A DNA stretch of 64,000 nt from Marthasterias glacialis (Eukaryota; Echinodermata; Asteroidea; Forcipulatida; Asteriidae), in NCBI GenBank assembly GCA_911728455.2, contig OU452222.1:19044559-19108558 (forward strand), written 5' to 3'. Positions 19,657 through 34,123 of the stretch are shown here, in pieces. The position numbers and the translations under genes are program-made. Every line of letters starts with the position of its first letter. Position 1 is the stretch's first letter. The notes under the pieces are model-generated. The model had not been told where the DNA came from. It saw only the letters and a list, made by a program, of their open reading frames with translations, and made no database searches.

Positions 19657-21918
19657 TACTTTGGGGTTATCGATCGGGGTTTGAAGTGTGAAAAGGCCAA
19701 CCAAATTTTCCATGGAACGAAAGTACGAAAAGGACATAATTTTGTTTTCATAGACAACAAATATTTCACAAATTCTGCTCATGAATTGATTGGGAATTGC
19801 TGCGCCACTTCTTCAGGATATAAATTCCGTAGTAGGCATTGTCGGTGCTCTTCTTCAAGCAATGCATGAAGTTTAAACCACGTTAATAGGCTCACACCTA
19901 GACTGAAAATTCTAACCCCAAAACAAAGATGGCATAGGGGTGGCTCAGGACCATGTTTTGGGGGCCACTTTCATAAATACAATGTAATATTGTTTCATCT
20001 GGTTTGTGTTGACTCTTCGAACCAGTTGATTGAACCTTCCAGAGTGAGGTCAGACAACATGGATTGGTTTTGTTCGTCAATGACAAAACACCTACATGGA
20101 TGACTGTACAGGAAGCAATCTTGGCAGTGTTTTGGTAATGTCCGCTGTGTGAATGGTACCAAAGTAAAACAAAGAGGAAGGAACTTAAAAACAAAAGTCA
20201 ACGACAAACAAATGTAATCAGTTACAGAATCACTCATGGGCATGGAGAAGCATTGGATTATACATAACACATAATAGCCCGGGATGGCAAATTTCAGACT
20301 TTTGTCTGAATTCAGATTTTGTTATGTCTGTGCAGTGTAAAAAAGTATGTTATTAGTCAGATATGAAGAAATCCTACTCTTTGATCTGCTTGTCTACCGT
20401 AGTGCTAAGGACACTGTTCCCAGAAGCTCCAGGGGCTACGAAAAGACGGAAATACCACCATTTCAACAATCTTAAAATTTGGATGCTAGTTTCAGACGTT
20501 TTTGACGGCAATGACTCTCACCCATGTATAGCATTAATTATATCACAGAAACAAAAGTGGTTACTTTGTTACTTGCTATAAAGGTGGATTCGTACGATGT
20601 GGACATGACTGCAAAGCGAAATGTGACATCATAAATGTATGACCGCGCTGTGTAGAAGTTTTACAGATGACTTTACGTGGTTTGAGGTCATGATTCACTG
20701 TTGTGTAAGGGGTGCATGGTAATTCATTATCATTTTCATTAAGCATTGCTTCACAACTGTTCAAAGCTAAGCAAACTGCATGGAAAGTCACACACAATGT
20801 ACATGGCACAGAATTTCTCGCTTGTAACCGTTTAGTTAACAACTTTGCCGGATCCGGGGTAAAAAAAATCAGATACAGATTCAGTTTATTCATTATAAAC
20901 ATGGCCCCTATGCCCTCCCCCCCCCCCACACACACACACCTAAGCTGCTGTCAATTTTCAAGGATGAAGAGAAACAATAATTAAATGTTCATCACAGACT
21001 AAACTTAACAAAACACAGGGGTAAGATTCATTGCCGACAATAGTTATGAAACTAGCATCCAAATTTTAGGAGGCATGGTAAAAATGATGGCATTTCCACC
21101 TTTTGGTAAACCGTGAAGTTAAAAGATTTCAAGGAACTTCTAGGAACAGTATCCTCAGTGCTGCAGAAGTTTTTCAGTGAGCATGATCTGTTTAAATGAA
21201 GAAGCTATTTTCTTTCAACAGGCAAACATAAAAAACATTGATTTCACACCTAAAAATGTCTCAGCCCTGAAAATGGCTGCACACCTTTATCAACCTTGAA
21301 ATAAATTGAAATAATTTCACTACACAAATTTGTTTTCAATGTACAATTTTATTTTTAAGAGTTCAGCAAGATACTAATCCAATCTCCCACTATTAAACAA
21401 ATAATACTTTTGTGTACACATTCACGTTCATGAAATAGCAGTTGGCACTGTACATATGTGTACATGAAATAGCTGTTGATGGTGTTGTGACCTGAGATAT
21501 TATGCTATGTTTTATAATACAACACGTTTTACATTCCAGAGTCCACTTGCATAAGACGATTTGTTACTGCGGCTACGCCTAAAGCACAAATTCAAGTGAA
21601 GACGTAAAATTATACCAATTATTGCAAACCCTAAAACCCTAAATGCGCTCACTGTGAAACAATTCCTATGTCTGAGGTAACATGTGATCTATTCATATGT
21701 TGCCCATCATTGGAGAAACTGTATTCATTTTAAAAAGTATTATGAAAAAATACAATTTGTGTTACACCTAACTTTGGATTTACATATACTAAAACTGTTT
21801 TGTATTCATGTACATGTGTGTGTAATATAACCCCACATAATTATTGGCAATGACAATGCTACTTTGTAAAGCATGTTATTACCATGGAAACACTAGTCTT
21901 TATGACCTCTTATCACCT

Positions 21919-21941
21919 CCCCCCCCCCCCCCCCCCCCCCC
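21919..21941. repeat. Poly-C homopolymer run
   Basis: Twenty-three consecutive C residues, followed by GCCC. The minus strand is a strong G-quadruplex candidate. A second run of about 19 C lies at 38448-38466. Confidence 0.9.
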
Positions 21942-23076
21942 GCCCAATTCAAAACCAGTTGATGAGATTGAATGTGAATGGTCAGACAGCAGGAGGGTTG
22001 ACTGTGTACATGCATTTACCACATATCATATTGCAGGCTTGCATAGTTTATCATTCAACGCCACAGTGGATGATATTGAATGGTCAGACAGTAGGAGGGT
22101 TTATTATGCCTTCTGATCTTCCAACAGAGTTGTCCCTTTCTCCGGGAAGTGTCCCTTCCCGCCCAATGAATAGATTTCCAGGCCTGAAAACAAACCACTC
22201 AATTACTGCCTGTAACTTTCAAGAGTAGTTCAAAAGCTTAACCCCGCCGTCATAAGGATGAATAATGTAATGGTTTTGTTTTTTTAATCTAAGAAACCTT
22301 CACCCTTTCTTAAACTTTGTACAGCCTTCACTCACTCATTTAATATTTACATTTCAATTGTGGCAGGATCAAATTTACAACACAAGCAATTCATAACAAA
22401 TCGTTTGTGACAAACCATTAGACTGAATAAGGGCAGAATTCTAATCAAGTCGATCGCTTGAAAATGAAAATGCTTGAAAGTTCCCGTTTGGCAGTTACAC
22501 AATCAGCGCTTTGTCATCCGAAGAAATGAGCACGCTCAACAGAAAATAACACCCTTAGCTCTGTGAACGAATTTTCATCATACCCTATCCAGAAAGAAAA
22601 CCATGAAAACATAAAATCATGTGGCGACTACTTTTACTTTTTACTTTAAACTGTTCAGTGTCTTATAAACGCATTCCTTTTAAAGGAAATATCCCTTGAA
22701 AGTGGCAAAAAAAGAAATCCACTCTATGCGCTTTAACGGACCAACCATACCAGTCCCTCACAAAGTAACGTATGTGTCCAAAATCACATGACAAAATACA
22801 CTATTTTAAAAAACACTTAAAAACAACTCCAAGGTGAAATCAAGGCCAGAAAACGACAAAACTTTCGTGTAGATTTGGATGGAGAATAGTGTCAACTCTT
22901 TCAAATTGTTTCTTTAATGCAATCCACATGGGGACCACACAGGACAAAACTATGGTACAAAAATAAGCCCATCGCTGAAAACACTGGTGTTCTCTTTATA
23001 TACACGATCGTTGGCCACTTCTGTCACACCTGGGTTGAATGCAATGCCACATGTTTAACTTTGATGTGGTAGAGCT

Positions 23077-26000
23077 CTATAAGCCCTTCAACGAGGGTTG
23101 CAGTAGTGTCGTGGCGAGGGTCGAATCTGGAAAGATGGCGTGGTAGTTGGCGAGGGGGACAAATGCTGCTGTGATCATTTTGCCTGAGGGGAAAACAAAT
23201 AAGACACATGATTTCAGTACAAAACGTCGAAATGTAAGAAATGTAAACAAATTTTTAAAATTTTTTATCACTCAAAAGATTATGTATGCCGACTGATTTA
23301 TGTCATATCTAAGCATGTTAACAGTTTTACAGCAAATTCTGTGGATAGTAACTAGGCCTTGAGAACTCTGGGGTGGATGATCTGTTAAATGATCTAGAAA
23401 GATGATTTCAATAATGGTGGTAATAAGGTATTACTTTGGTAAAATTAGTGGGAATACTCTTACCTGCAAACCATCGGCCATGGAGACTGTTGACCGCTGC
23501 TATGGCAATCTGAGAGTTGGGGCATTTTACGTAGCAGTTACCCTGTGGGGACGTACGGTCCACGTGGATGTGTAGGACCCCGCCATGTTTGTTGCACTCC
23601 TCGATCACATCATCCCGGATCTCAGTTTCCCAAGAGGACGAGGTTTCACTGAAAGTTCAAACATGAATACACGGGTTTTGAAATATGTTCACTCTACGCA
23701 AAAGGTCATCGTCAGGAAGAATCCTGATCGTGACCCAAATAGAATTTGTGATTATTCAGACAAACAGAGGCATATAGAAAGCACCTGAAAAACAAAACAC
23801 TTGAGCAAACACACATGGCACTTAAAAAAGGAAAATAAAACACGTAATAAATATTTGCAATCAGCAATATCCATTACTGGAAACAGCTGTTGGGTCACAA
23901 TCTATGATGCTAAGATAATAATAAATAATAATTAACACGGTGTTGGAACAACCTTATAAGATAATCTAATGAATGTAGAGGTGAAGTCGTTAAACTTACG
24001 TTGTTGGGTCAAACATGTTGGACAGCATGAAGCAAGGTGGGTTGGTTTGCGCAGCAGGCGCAGGTGCAGGAGCAGGTGCGGGTGCAGGTGCTGCCAGTGC
24101 AGGTTGTACTGTTGGTGCCACTTGATTAGCCAAGGCAGCGGCTTGCTGCTGGGCTGCTGCTAGCTGTGCCTGCAGGATATAAATAGAGGTCAGTTTATTC
24201 AACACTAATACGCCTTTTTAAATGGAGTAGTCCGAAATTCATTGCAACATTGCACTCATATGCATCCAATATTTGTATAATATCACTGTTGCTCTACACA
24301 ATTTGAAGGGGGGAAACTGATGCCCCTTATTTACCTGAAGAGTAGCCTGGCTGACTGTGGCCAGCACGCCTTGTCCACCAGTCCCAGGAGCAGCAGCCCC
24401 ACCAGCTGGCCCGCTGGGGACCTGCCCCAAGGGATTGAGAGCTTCTACTACGGCATTAGGAAGCTGGAAACCAGTCCCTGAAACAGACAGACAGAGAGAA
24501 AAGCACTCTTGATAAAAAAAACCACAATGAAGTTTACATTCACAGATAACAAATGACCACAAAAAGGACCATCAGTAAATTAAAACAAGCTATCAGTAAA
24601 ATAAAATCAAACAAACAATATAATATTAAGCAAACTTAAAACACTACATGTATACAAAAACAAAGCCTGCGTGTAAGTTTCAGACAAATCAGTTAATTGT
24701 GACAAATTAAATCAACTGCAACGTAGTGTCTCTGCAAGTCTGTGATTAACCCTTCAACTGTCCGACGTTTAATATCATTCCCATGATTTCACGTTAACTG
24801 GTAAATACATGTACACAGTGCAAAAGTTTTCTGCACGTTTTTCAACCATAATCAAACAGGCAGTGCAGTTGAATAGTTCCTAATGATCGGTTAACTTACT
24901 AGCAAATGTTACACAGGCCCGGTACTTCACTGAAGCAATGGTGGCAAGTGCCTCCATTGCCCCTGGTCACTGCCTTGGTGCCCTCGTAATGCTCCAATAG
25001 AAATTTACAATTTCCTCATAGAGGTGCCCTTTATCAAGAAGAAAATGCCTTGGTGCCCTTGGACTTTCAAGAGCAATCAGGCCTGGTTATGGTAAGTAGG
25101 ATGATTAGGTCAGGCATATTTGACAATTGGAGAAAAGTAGGAATTTTTCTCTGGGTACAAGGGCTGACCTACATGTTACTTTTATAGCTTTTCATGTTCA
25201 ATTGATGAAAAAAAAAAAAATTACAAAGGGAAAAAAAAGTTGGAAACCAGATTAAGGTAGGACTAATAGCTTTGCCTGTTCTGTGCATATTGATTATTTG
25301 ATCTCATTCCGAGTGTACTTCCCTCATAGTCTCAGCAACACTCACTCTGACTCTTGAATCCGGTCGCCCTAAACATTTCATAGCTACAGGAATCTACCCA
25401 CCTTCAGCTAGCCGAGCCATGAGCTGCAGCCGCCCAGTGGTGGTCAACTCGATGCCCGTCCTCTCCAGCTCATCATTGTCTAGCATGGACGCGGCCTGGG
25501 CATTTTCCGATCTCTCCGTGACATGGTTCACTTTCATTGGACGGCCGGCAAGCTCAAAACCATTCAGCTGGTCAAGGGCTCTCTTGGCATCATCGGCATC
25601 GTGGAACTGTGCCAAAATATATGAAAACCATAAACATTAAACAGGTTGGAACATCAAGAGTCGCTCCGAAACTCATTTAGGTGCAGGAATTCAGGATACA
25701 ACTTTATATTTAAACCGGTAATGGATGTTTTTGAGGTCTAATAACTGCCCTAAATCGCAGTGTACAATTTGAAAAGCTATACACACAAATGAATGTTTAC
25801 ATTACTACATAAAACAATGGCGAGTAGTAGTTATGGCAATTTATATACCACACACATAGATCCTTGTAATTCGATTGGTGGAACAAGCATCACGTGCCAT
25901 CCTTTATTTTGCCACACATACTGCAGTGACACTCTAACATTGAATATTACTGTCAAATACGGATTATTATTGGATGCTTTGCAGCGTAGTTTCCAAAATA

Positions 26001-29000
26001 ATTGTTCCCAGCCTAGTTGTCCAAACAAGGTCAGGTCGTGTCACGGCAGACAAAGTTGGGTGTCTATATGAGTTGTTCACGTATGATAAGGATCCATGTG
26101 CGAGTTAAAAACAAATATTGAATGCATTTCGTTCCTGCATTGTCGCAGAATGTAATGATTGTGAAATCTGTATTTTCCATTTTACTCAGCTTCGCCTTGT
26201 GAAATGGAATAATCCAGATCTTACCTTGTTATTATATTCTGCAACAATGCACTCAAATGCATCCAACATTTGTACAATAGTATATCAACTTCCTTGGCTC
26301 TTTACCTATCTAGTCAGATTTATTAAGAGTGTAAAGTTAGAACCGCAGGTGTGGCTGCAAGACATTACCATCAAGATTCAAATTATTCAAAAAGCGCACA
26401 ATAACAATTAAGTTATTATTTACACACACAAATCAACTACAAACCCAATGAAACACGTTTGTAGAAATGCAAGTTCATTGATTCCAAATGAATGTAAATT
26501 GCAAAGTATCAGCAAAATGCACATTATAATACATCTATGTTAACAGGGAAGGTGTATCACATAGCACAATTGTTTTTAAATAAAAGAGTTGTAATTCGCC
26601 TTTACTTATCATAGGTCCTGATAGTCATGTATATATATTTTTTGCTGTCATAAAAACTCACCGTGATGAAGCCATAACCTTTGGAGCGATGAGTTTCACT
26701 GTCCATCATCAACTGTATGTTATCAATCTGCGTGGCAAAAATGAACAAGAATTGACCATTGATTAATCTCTCAAAATGTCCAATCAAAACACAGTCAGCA
26801 GATGTCAGTCAAAAAAAGGCCTTATAATTATGTTTAATTATATGCTAGGTCAAAGCCAATGACAGGGTGAAGTAATGACAACAACAAAAAAATTATAATA
26901 ATTTGGGAGGCTAATCATCCTTACTCGCAACTGAGAAGCTGAAGAAGGGGGCTACAACATGGTCAAGCTGCAGGCATGTAAGGACGCCTTTGGCGAGGCC
27001 ATATGACCACGGAGCAAAGCCAGAGATCAACACGGACACACTGTAATAGGAGTTCCCAATGACTCGACACTGTAACAATTTCTTACCTTTCCAAATGGTT
27101 CAAAGATACCCCTGAGCATCTCCTCTGTGATGTTGTAGTGAAGTGAGCCGACATAGAGCCTCATGGGGCCAGCTCCTCCTTTCTGAAGTGTCTGGTTGCT
27201 CTGGGCGAGGCGGTTCTTCTCTGCCTGTGAGGGCTGGACGATGATCGGTACACCCATCAGCTTCTGGTTGTTTAGACCCATGGCCTAGAAAAAGCAACAC
27301 AGGAAATTCTTAGCCAATTGCAAAAATTGCTTTCACTCAAAAGGACCACCTAGTTTAATGATCTGTTCACAGGTAGCTTGGACGGTGTCTTTTTGCAATC
27401 TAAAGGATAGGAATGAATCTACCTTCTACCAAAAAACAACAACAAAGTACTTTCCATGTACTAACTTCAGAATACAAAATTTATTTTAATTTGTTATTTT
27501 TATATAAATTTGAGCCCTTTTCCACCGTGCTGGATTAGTACACTGATTTACTGAAACAGGTAACCAGCCAAAATACCATGTAACGTACAGGTAACCAGCC
27601 AAAATACCATGTAACGTACAGGTAACCAGCAAAAATACCATGTAACGTACATTACTTGCAACTGGTCCTCTACTCATTTCAGCGAAGCAAATCAATTGGC
27701 AATGCAATATTTGTTGCCGAGTAGCTTTCAGACAGCAAAATCAAAGTACAATCCGACATCTCCCTTAGTGTTTAGTTTGTACATGGTATTGTCTCCATAA
27801 CTAGAACCAATCTCATACAGCAACAAAGCACAATAGTTAGGAAAGCATTTTACGATTGGTACATTCAACTAGCTGTGCCAGATTAGCAAAGAAATCAGTT
27901 CTGCTTGTGAGCATTTCCGTTTGACTTTTCTACTCACCAGAGGGACTGATTCGTCTGACATGAACTCCACGTAGCCGATACCCTTAGAACGCCTCGAGTT
28001 ACGGTCTGAGATGATCTTGACATCGCGTACCTATCAACAAATACAACTTATATATTTTAGTTTCAAACAGGTTGCCGTCTTAATAGCGTCAAGTTATTCA
28101 GCATCTAAAACCAGATTACCTTCAAGCCCCATGTACTTTACATGATATAAAGATAATGATGATAGAAAGAAGTGTTATTTTTTTACAATAATAAATGAAA
28201 TAAGATCCAAAATTAGTTTTTGTCTCAGAGCGACAAACGTTGCCTCTAAGAATGTGCACAAAATTGCTGAATTTTATTTACCGTTTTCTCGCAAATGAAA
28301 CAACGGAAAGAGCCGACATTTTCACAGGTTGGTTTCAATACAAATACCTTGATTTGTGCAAAGAACGGAAGCATTTACAGTCAGTTTACCAATGTTGAGC
28401 TGGGTCTTTAAACAACCCTATGCTCTATGGGATCAGTTTTAATTTTGCACCATTCCTTGAAATAACATATGCAATGGCAACAGAGATACTTAAAAAAATT
28501 TGTAGGAATCGTGATTACACCAAATTGGAATCGTGTTGCAAGGGGAAAGCAGTTTTACATTGAAAAGCCTAACAGCGTGTCAAGAACCACACTGCTATCT
28601 ACGGAGTCCTTTAGAGAGAGGTATTCTAAGAGTCTCAGCGACTCGAAAGGAAGATCTCAACTTTGAATTTAACACACTCAAGTATTCATCAACAGAGCAC
28701 ATAATCATGGCACTGGTTTCCTTGGGTTTATTTTGTATCCGTGTGTACGAGTTAACACACACAGCAGTACTACACTGCAAAGATATTAAGCTACAGTGAC
28801 ACAACTGCTTAAGATTGCTTTGGTCTTCGTGTCTTACCTTGCCGACAGATGAGAAGAACTCTTCCAGGTCTTTTGCCCTGACTCTTTGCGATAATTGCAT
28901 GACAAAAACCGTTCTGGCATCTCTAGTCTCTGCCGGTAGCTCAGTATCCTTACTGGAATGCGGATGAAAACAAATTATCACTACCAGTATTTCTACTTTA

Positions 29001-32000
29001 GGAAATAACAGCTACATAAAATTAACAGCAACAAAAGTTTAAGTTTACCATACGTTGTTATAGTTGGCAAAACTATTACCATGAATTCTTAACACACTTT
29101 TGACTGCATTCAAACATTAAATCATTGCCCCATCTACAAAAAAAAAAGCATTTAAATTAAATGAACCCATGTTTGAAACCATTTTCGTTTTCCCCGACTA
29201 CATGAAGAACTCTCAGAAAATGAGACTGGGTTAATTTTTCAGATTTCCATTTTCTCTTTAATGTTCAATTGACCTTGGGCTTGAGCTTCGCCTCTTGCCA
29301 TGGTGTTCTCTGCTCGGGGATCGGCTTCGTCTCCAATGGAATGGATCATTGGGGCTGCTATGTCGCTCTCTGCTGCGGCTACGCCTTCGACGTGGACCAG
29401 CAGGTGGTGGAGACCTGCTCCTCCTCCTTTCACGACTGTTATAACGATTAAACCAAACTAAGATAAGAAACTGATGAGGAATACAATTCAGACCGAGCCC
29501 GCCCAGAAAATGAGAGCAACTTCAAGACACTATTTTATAAAAGACATGGCCACACATAGTCAAAAGAGCAATACATTTAACCCCTCTTATACACAGGTAC
29601 CACAGACGGCTATAAAGTGCCATACTTTCTAGGCTAGCACTGGGTTAGGGTTTCTACTGTTTGTTCAGCTGGTACTATGTGGAAGTCCCATGGCTTGTGT
29701 ACTGTGGACTTCGTCTCCACAGTCTCCTGTGGCATTATGTAGAGTCAGTCGGGGCAGGAGAGTGCACGGATAGTAATTTAATGGGCAGTGTTTTTTTCCA
29801 AAACTTCAGTAAGGCTGGAGCTTTGCTTCCATTTTATTTATTTAAATCCATTTAGCTGGTTTATTACTCGATTGTCTTATTAACCCTAACTCCCCTGAGT
29901 GATGTACCAGGATCCTTACCCACTCTAACAAATTCCAACACCATATGGGTAACTTGACACCCAAACTGTGGTACTCTGATTATGGTGGTATGCCTGAACC
30001 CATGTAAAGAATGATCAGCTTACTCATGCAGTCCCCAGTCTAACAAAATCCAACAAAACCTGCTGTTAGAGTTTGATGGAATAGGGACTGTAAGCGTTAA
30101 ATCACATGAGGACAGTAGATAAAAGTGTATGATTAGAATGCAGGCTTTTCATTAATTTGTTGGCGTCCCTATGTTCAACTCACTTGCCATATCTGCTAAT
30201 TCCTCGTCCCCTGTGGTCTCTATCACGCTCACGGTCTCGCTCACGATCTCGCTCTCGCTCACGATCACGATCACGATCGCGATCACGATCTCTGTAGCTG
30301 TCACTGCGGGATGACCCTCTGTCCCTGCTGCGGCTACGCCTTTTCCTCTCTGGTGTGCGACTGCGGCGTTTGCTGTTGCTGCTGCTCTTCTTACTGCTGC
30401 TGCTGCGTTTCTCTTTTGGACTTCGGCTGCGGCTCCGACTTCGACTTCGGCTGCTTTTTTGTCTGGTTGGATCATTTGTGGTAATGGTTACATCAATGTC
30501 AATTCAATAACAACAATTCACAGTATTTCTTAAGAGTCAAGAACTACAGGAAAAAAGGTCAGTGATACTAGGGAAAGGATGAATAAAGGGTTTAAAATTA
30601 CATCAGTTGTAAGTTTTTAAGGTCTTGTTACGGTAGGTTTTAATGAGTTGCTTAAAGTTACAGTGTACTTTGACAAACACACATATTTAAGGAGTGATTT
30701 TTTGGTGCAAGCAACTTTGACTTTTTAGCTTCAATATGCTATACTAAACTAGTATTTCCATTATCACTTGATCATCTGATTTTGTTTGGGAGTTGAGTTT
30801 TCACAACTAACAACCTGGAAGTAAGTATGCAATCCCAATACACATTACGCTTTGGACGATACACTGAAAGGCCATCAATATCACACATCCTGGTATAGAC
30901 ATCAAACATTTTGCCAGCTAGCGGCACATTTTGATCACTAGTGCTAGTTGTGCTTGAACCCAATGTGGCTCAGACATCGGTTTGCAAAGGGGGGCCAGTC
31001 GGAACATGTCCAGTACCCGTTATGAAGACGTCCAACCTTGGATCTGCCGTAAGTGGGCACTGCTCAGCACACGCCAATGGGCTAAGTCACTTTAAATCTG
31101 CGACAACAAACATGTAGCCCAGGTCAGATAAGTGGTTTAAATTAAGGTAAAAAACAATTTTTTTAAATCCTGGTAAACTATGACTGTATTAAAAGAACTT
31201 ATCGTCAACACTTCTCTACAAACAGTGGACATCATCAACAACACACACTTTATTGGTTTATGCAATAATTTCGAAGTACAAACACCTTTTGCAGTTAGAA
31301 GACAACACCGATGAAATATCACAAGTGTACGACTTACCTTCAGTACACGCTGCGAAAAATAGACCTGCTTAAAAACACAGCGAGTATCCATTTCTACAAT
31401 TGTCCACAATTTTGTCGCCAGTACATAAGAGTTTTTTTCCGAATCTGGAGTTGATTTCCACCATTAATTCATTTCGAGTATCTCAATTACATGATTACCA
31501 TACAGTCATAGTTTAACAAGGAGAAGACGATTACAAGATGATGGGTACTCACTTCTTCCTGGCGGAGGGCTCCTTCTTCTCTGTCAAGCCGTTGCTCGTC
31601 TCTTCCTATGATCATCCAAAATACAACAGCATTATGGGTGAAACCAGCCGACAGCAGATTGGGTAGTGTAGGGTTTCATTAGGAATGACAGGGACAAGGG
31701 GATACACAGTGAAGGAGGAGAGGAAAAAAAGAACAAATGCACATCAATAACCATATAAAAACAAAAATTGGCAAACTTTGTGGCCCAATGACACAACTCC
31801 TCAGCAACAATACTGTGGGTGTTTATTTTTTCTTCTTTTGTTTGGGCGTTTATGTGCAGCAATGGCCATTCAATGTACACTTTGATTTGAGAGCTTTTGT
31901 TCTGCTGTCCATGCAAGTGGAACGACACTCTTGCTTTGGGGGGGTTACACGTAATTGCTAACTGGACCTGCCATTAGCAACTTACCGTTATACAAAGCCA

Positions 32001-34123
32001 GGAAAATCATCACTTGATAGTAATCAATCTAAAACAGTAAAATGAAAACTTTGAGGACAAGGGACTTTAACAAGTTTTCTTTCAGCATTGTTTTGTGAAT
32101 ATTTTTTTCTTCTTACAATAATCATCAACAAAACGTGTTCACAATGATAAAGGGCACAATATCTGTCCATAAAATTAATTTCTGAACATTGGGTAAGATT
32201 TTAAACAAATTCCGAGGGCTAAATATGAATGAACAAAATATAAATAATTTTTAAATAGGGGTCCAATAAATTTCTGTGTATGACTATTACATGATAATGT
32301 TTTATGGGGCTTGGGACAGGGGGGAGTTTGTTATTCAGATAAATTGAAGATCTTAGAAGGTAGACTCCATGAAGATGACGCTAAACACCATGTTTCCTGC
32401 CCGGCTGCTGATGACTTTTTCTCATTCCCTACGGCAAGAGGGGATGGGAGAGCTTTTAGTGATATTGCTTCATATCTGGACGCAGTGGTACAAGATTTCA
32501 CCCCATTTCACCCCACCGCCCCCCTAATACCTTCAAACCAACCCGTCCCCCCCCAACCCACCCAAAATGGTACCCACATTCTTAAATCTTAATGAGCTCT
32601 TAACCCAACCCCCTTAATTACTGCAGTTAAGACCAGCTTACATGTCATTGACGATACATTATACAATAAACTCATATATTCTGCATTTGCAACCATCTGT
32701 TTATCTCATGGTTCTGTCCGTCTGAAAATATTGGTTACCTTTTCAAGACTACCACCCTAATGATGTGAAGTCTTTGTATTCATAATAATTTACAATCCAT
32801 AGAGGCTTCCAAAGTAAAACTGCTTAAATGTTTTTTAATCAAATAGACTGCCTACATGAACCACAAAAAAAAAATACCTACACAACTGAGCAATGAAACT
32901 AAACCCATACCTGCCAACATTGAAAGTCAGAAATCGTAAAGCCTCAAGTCTATCCACAAGTCACACCGACAGACCTTAAAAAGCAAAGTTATCAGCCTAT
33001 CTTGATCTTGTTACACATAGAAATTGTTGCGTGTATTCCTCGCAAGAAATCTCTAACAGTTTGAGGGGGTTGTTTTTACCCAATCTTCCTTAAAATTCAC
33101 GTAACACTTGCATCTCAGAAGAAAAATTATCGTACGTCATTCATGTCGTTAAAATTGAAGACATGACCTTAAGTAAATAGCACCCTCTTTTTTTAATTTT
33201 TGATCCAACTGCCGGTGAATTTGTGCCCCATTTTTTTTTCTTCTCCCTGTTTTTTGAAATCGTATTGTTCCAATTTTTGGGGGTTTTGAAACTCAAAAAT
33301 TGAGAACGATTCTGATTAGATCGGAATGGTTGGCAGGTATGATAACCATGCACTTAAGTATTTTGATAATTATGTCAGAGTCAAGGGTAGAAATCCAGCT
33401 CAGTAAACTATCTACTCACGAATGTCTGAATTTGAGAAAAAAAATATCTTGTGAAAATATTCATTAGACCACCTTTTTGAAATACCACTGAGGTTCAGTT
33501 CAAATTGCATTCCCCTTGGGAATGGGAGCTAAGGGTGTACTCTACCTCTGTCAACATGGACCATTGCTGTGGAGTAAGCCTATGGAGGTCTATAAATAAA
33601 GAATGAAATTGACACTTTTACTTAAATGAATGAAATGTCCCGACGTAAAAAAAAATCTCTCAAACAACTACATGTACTTTCAATGAGGTATGCTTCAGGT
33701 GAACGTCTCAAGGCACAACTCTCCACTCAAAACCACACTCCAAGGAAAAGTGGAGCTTGGCCGCAACAGCATGTCAATGACACACATTGCAGAAGACAGC
33801 GAGAGCTGGAGATCCCTGACTGCCAGAGCATCTGCCATGGAACCCCAACAACCCTTGGTCACGGCATAAGTGAAGGAGTTCAAGTGCCCAAAGGTAGAAA
33901 AATGCACACAAACTGGGGTCCTCATGTCTGCCGATGGGCATACCACTCCCATTGCATGAGAAATTGAAACCATTTCAAATTACAAAGTAGTTAAGTTTAC
34001 AACGTCTTTACTGAAAACCAATTGAATTTATTCACTTTGGATTAAGTAAATTACCTCATTATTTTTGTATGGAGCTTCCAGGAGGGCTTCAACATCCAAA
34101 TCATCTGCTGTGTACAGGGCCAT
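23077..34123 (-). CDS. RBM39: RNA-binding protein 39 (CAPER-alpha/HCC1-type U2AF-like splicing factor), 14 coding exons
   Basis: Nuclear SR-like splicing factor and transcriptional coactivator. Exons in transcript order (coding): 34123-34055, 31605-31553, 30462-30184, 29435-29274, 28952-28838, 28030-27938, 27284-27087, 26727-26662, 25606-25402, 24477-24335, 24169-24000, 23648-23464, 23183-23077. I also see a 5' UTR exon near 35.7 kb. The protein is about 614 aa (human 530). Order: acidic N-terminus (DLDVEALLEAPYKNNE), long RS/RD domain (about 41-190), RRM1 from DARTVFVMQL (about 200-280), RRM2 from RLYVGSLHYNITEEMLRG (about 299-375), a Q/A/P-rich linker longer than in vertebrates, and a C-terminal U2AF-homology domain with the signature RWF at 576-578. 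The start of exon 30462 is ambiguous: three in-frame AG acceptors lie within 12 bases. That listing gives 13 coding blocks; the UTR exon is the fourteenth exon. Confidence 0.95.
27557..27653. repeat. Three-copy minisatellite in RBM39 intron
   Basis: Three head-to-tail copies of a 31-bp unit beginning AGGTAACCAGCCAAAATACC and ending ATGTAACGTAC, almost identical to each other. The unit matches part of a dispersed repeat at 43837-43870 (GGTTACCAGCCAAAATACC). Confidence 0.75.
28121..28411 (-). mobile_element. Deleted copy of the TTAA/AGCCCC MITE family
   Basis: Reverse-complement relative of the elements at 53262 and 54432, sharing ATAAATGAAATAAGATCC, CACAGGTTGGTTT, TTGATTTGTGCAAAG and the terminal CCAATGTTGAGCTGGGTC-TTTAA. 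The other end is reduced to TTCAAGCCCC. It sits in an RBM39 intron about 90 bp from the exon ending at 28030. Confidence 0.6.
29882..30050. repeat. Dispersed repeat, sister of 12530-12735
   Basis: Shares ACCCACTCTAACAAATTCC, ACACCCAAACTGTGG, TGGTGGTATGCCTGA and CCCATGTAAAGA with the V-ATPase d intron copy. Located in an RBM39 intron; non-coding. Confidence 0.45.

Larger units (their letters stand above)
17539..23076. other. Intergenic region, repeats, no convincing gene
   Basis: Between the V-ATPase d and RBM39 stop codons, which converge. It contains possible polyadenylation signals for V-ATPase d (for example AATAAA near 19159), two repeats ending in AGGAGGGTT (17.7 and 22.0 kb), a G-rich transposon-like block at 19.44-19.66 kb, C/CA runs near 20.92 kb and a 23-base C run at 21919-21941. 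I found no protein similarity. Confidence 0.5.

Noticed and set aside
30152..30475. 107-codon Ala/Val/Glu-rich frame
   Set aside because: It is an out-of-frame reading of the RS/RD-encoding exon of RBM39.
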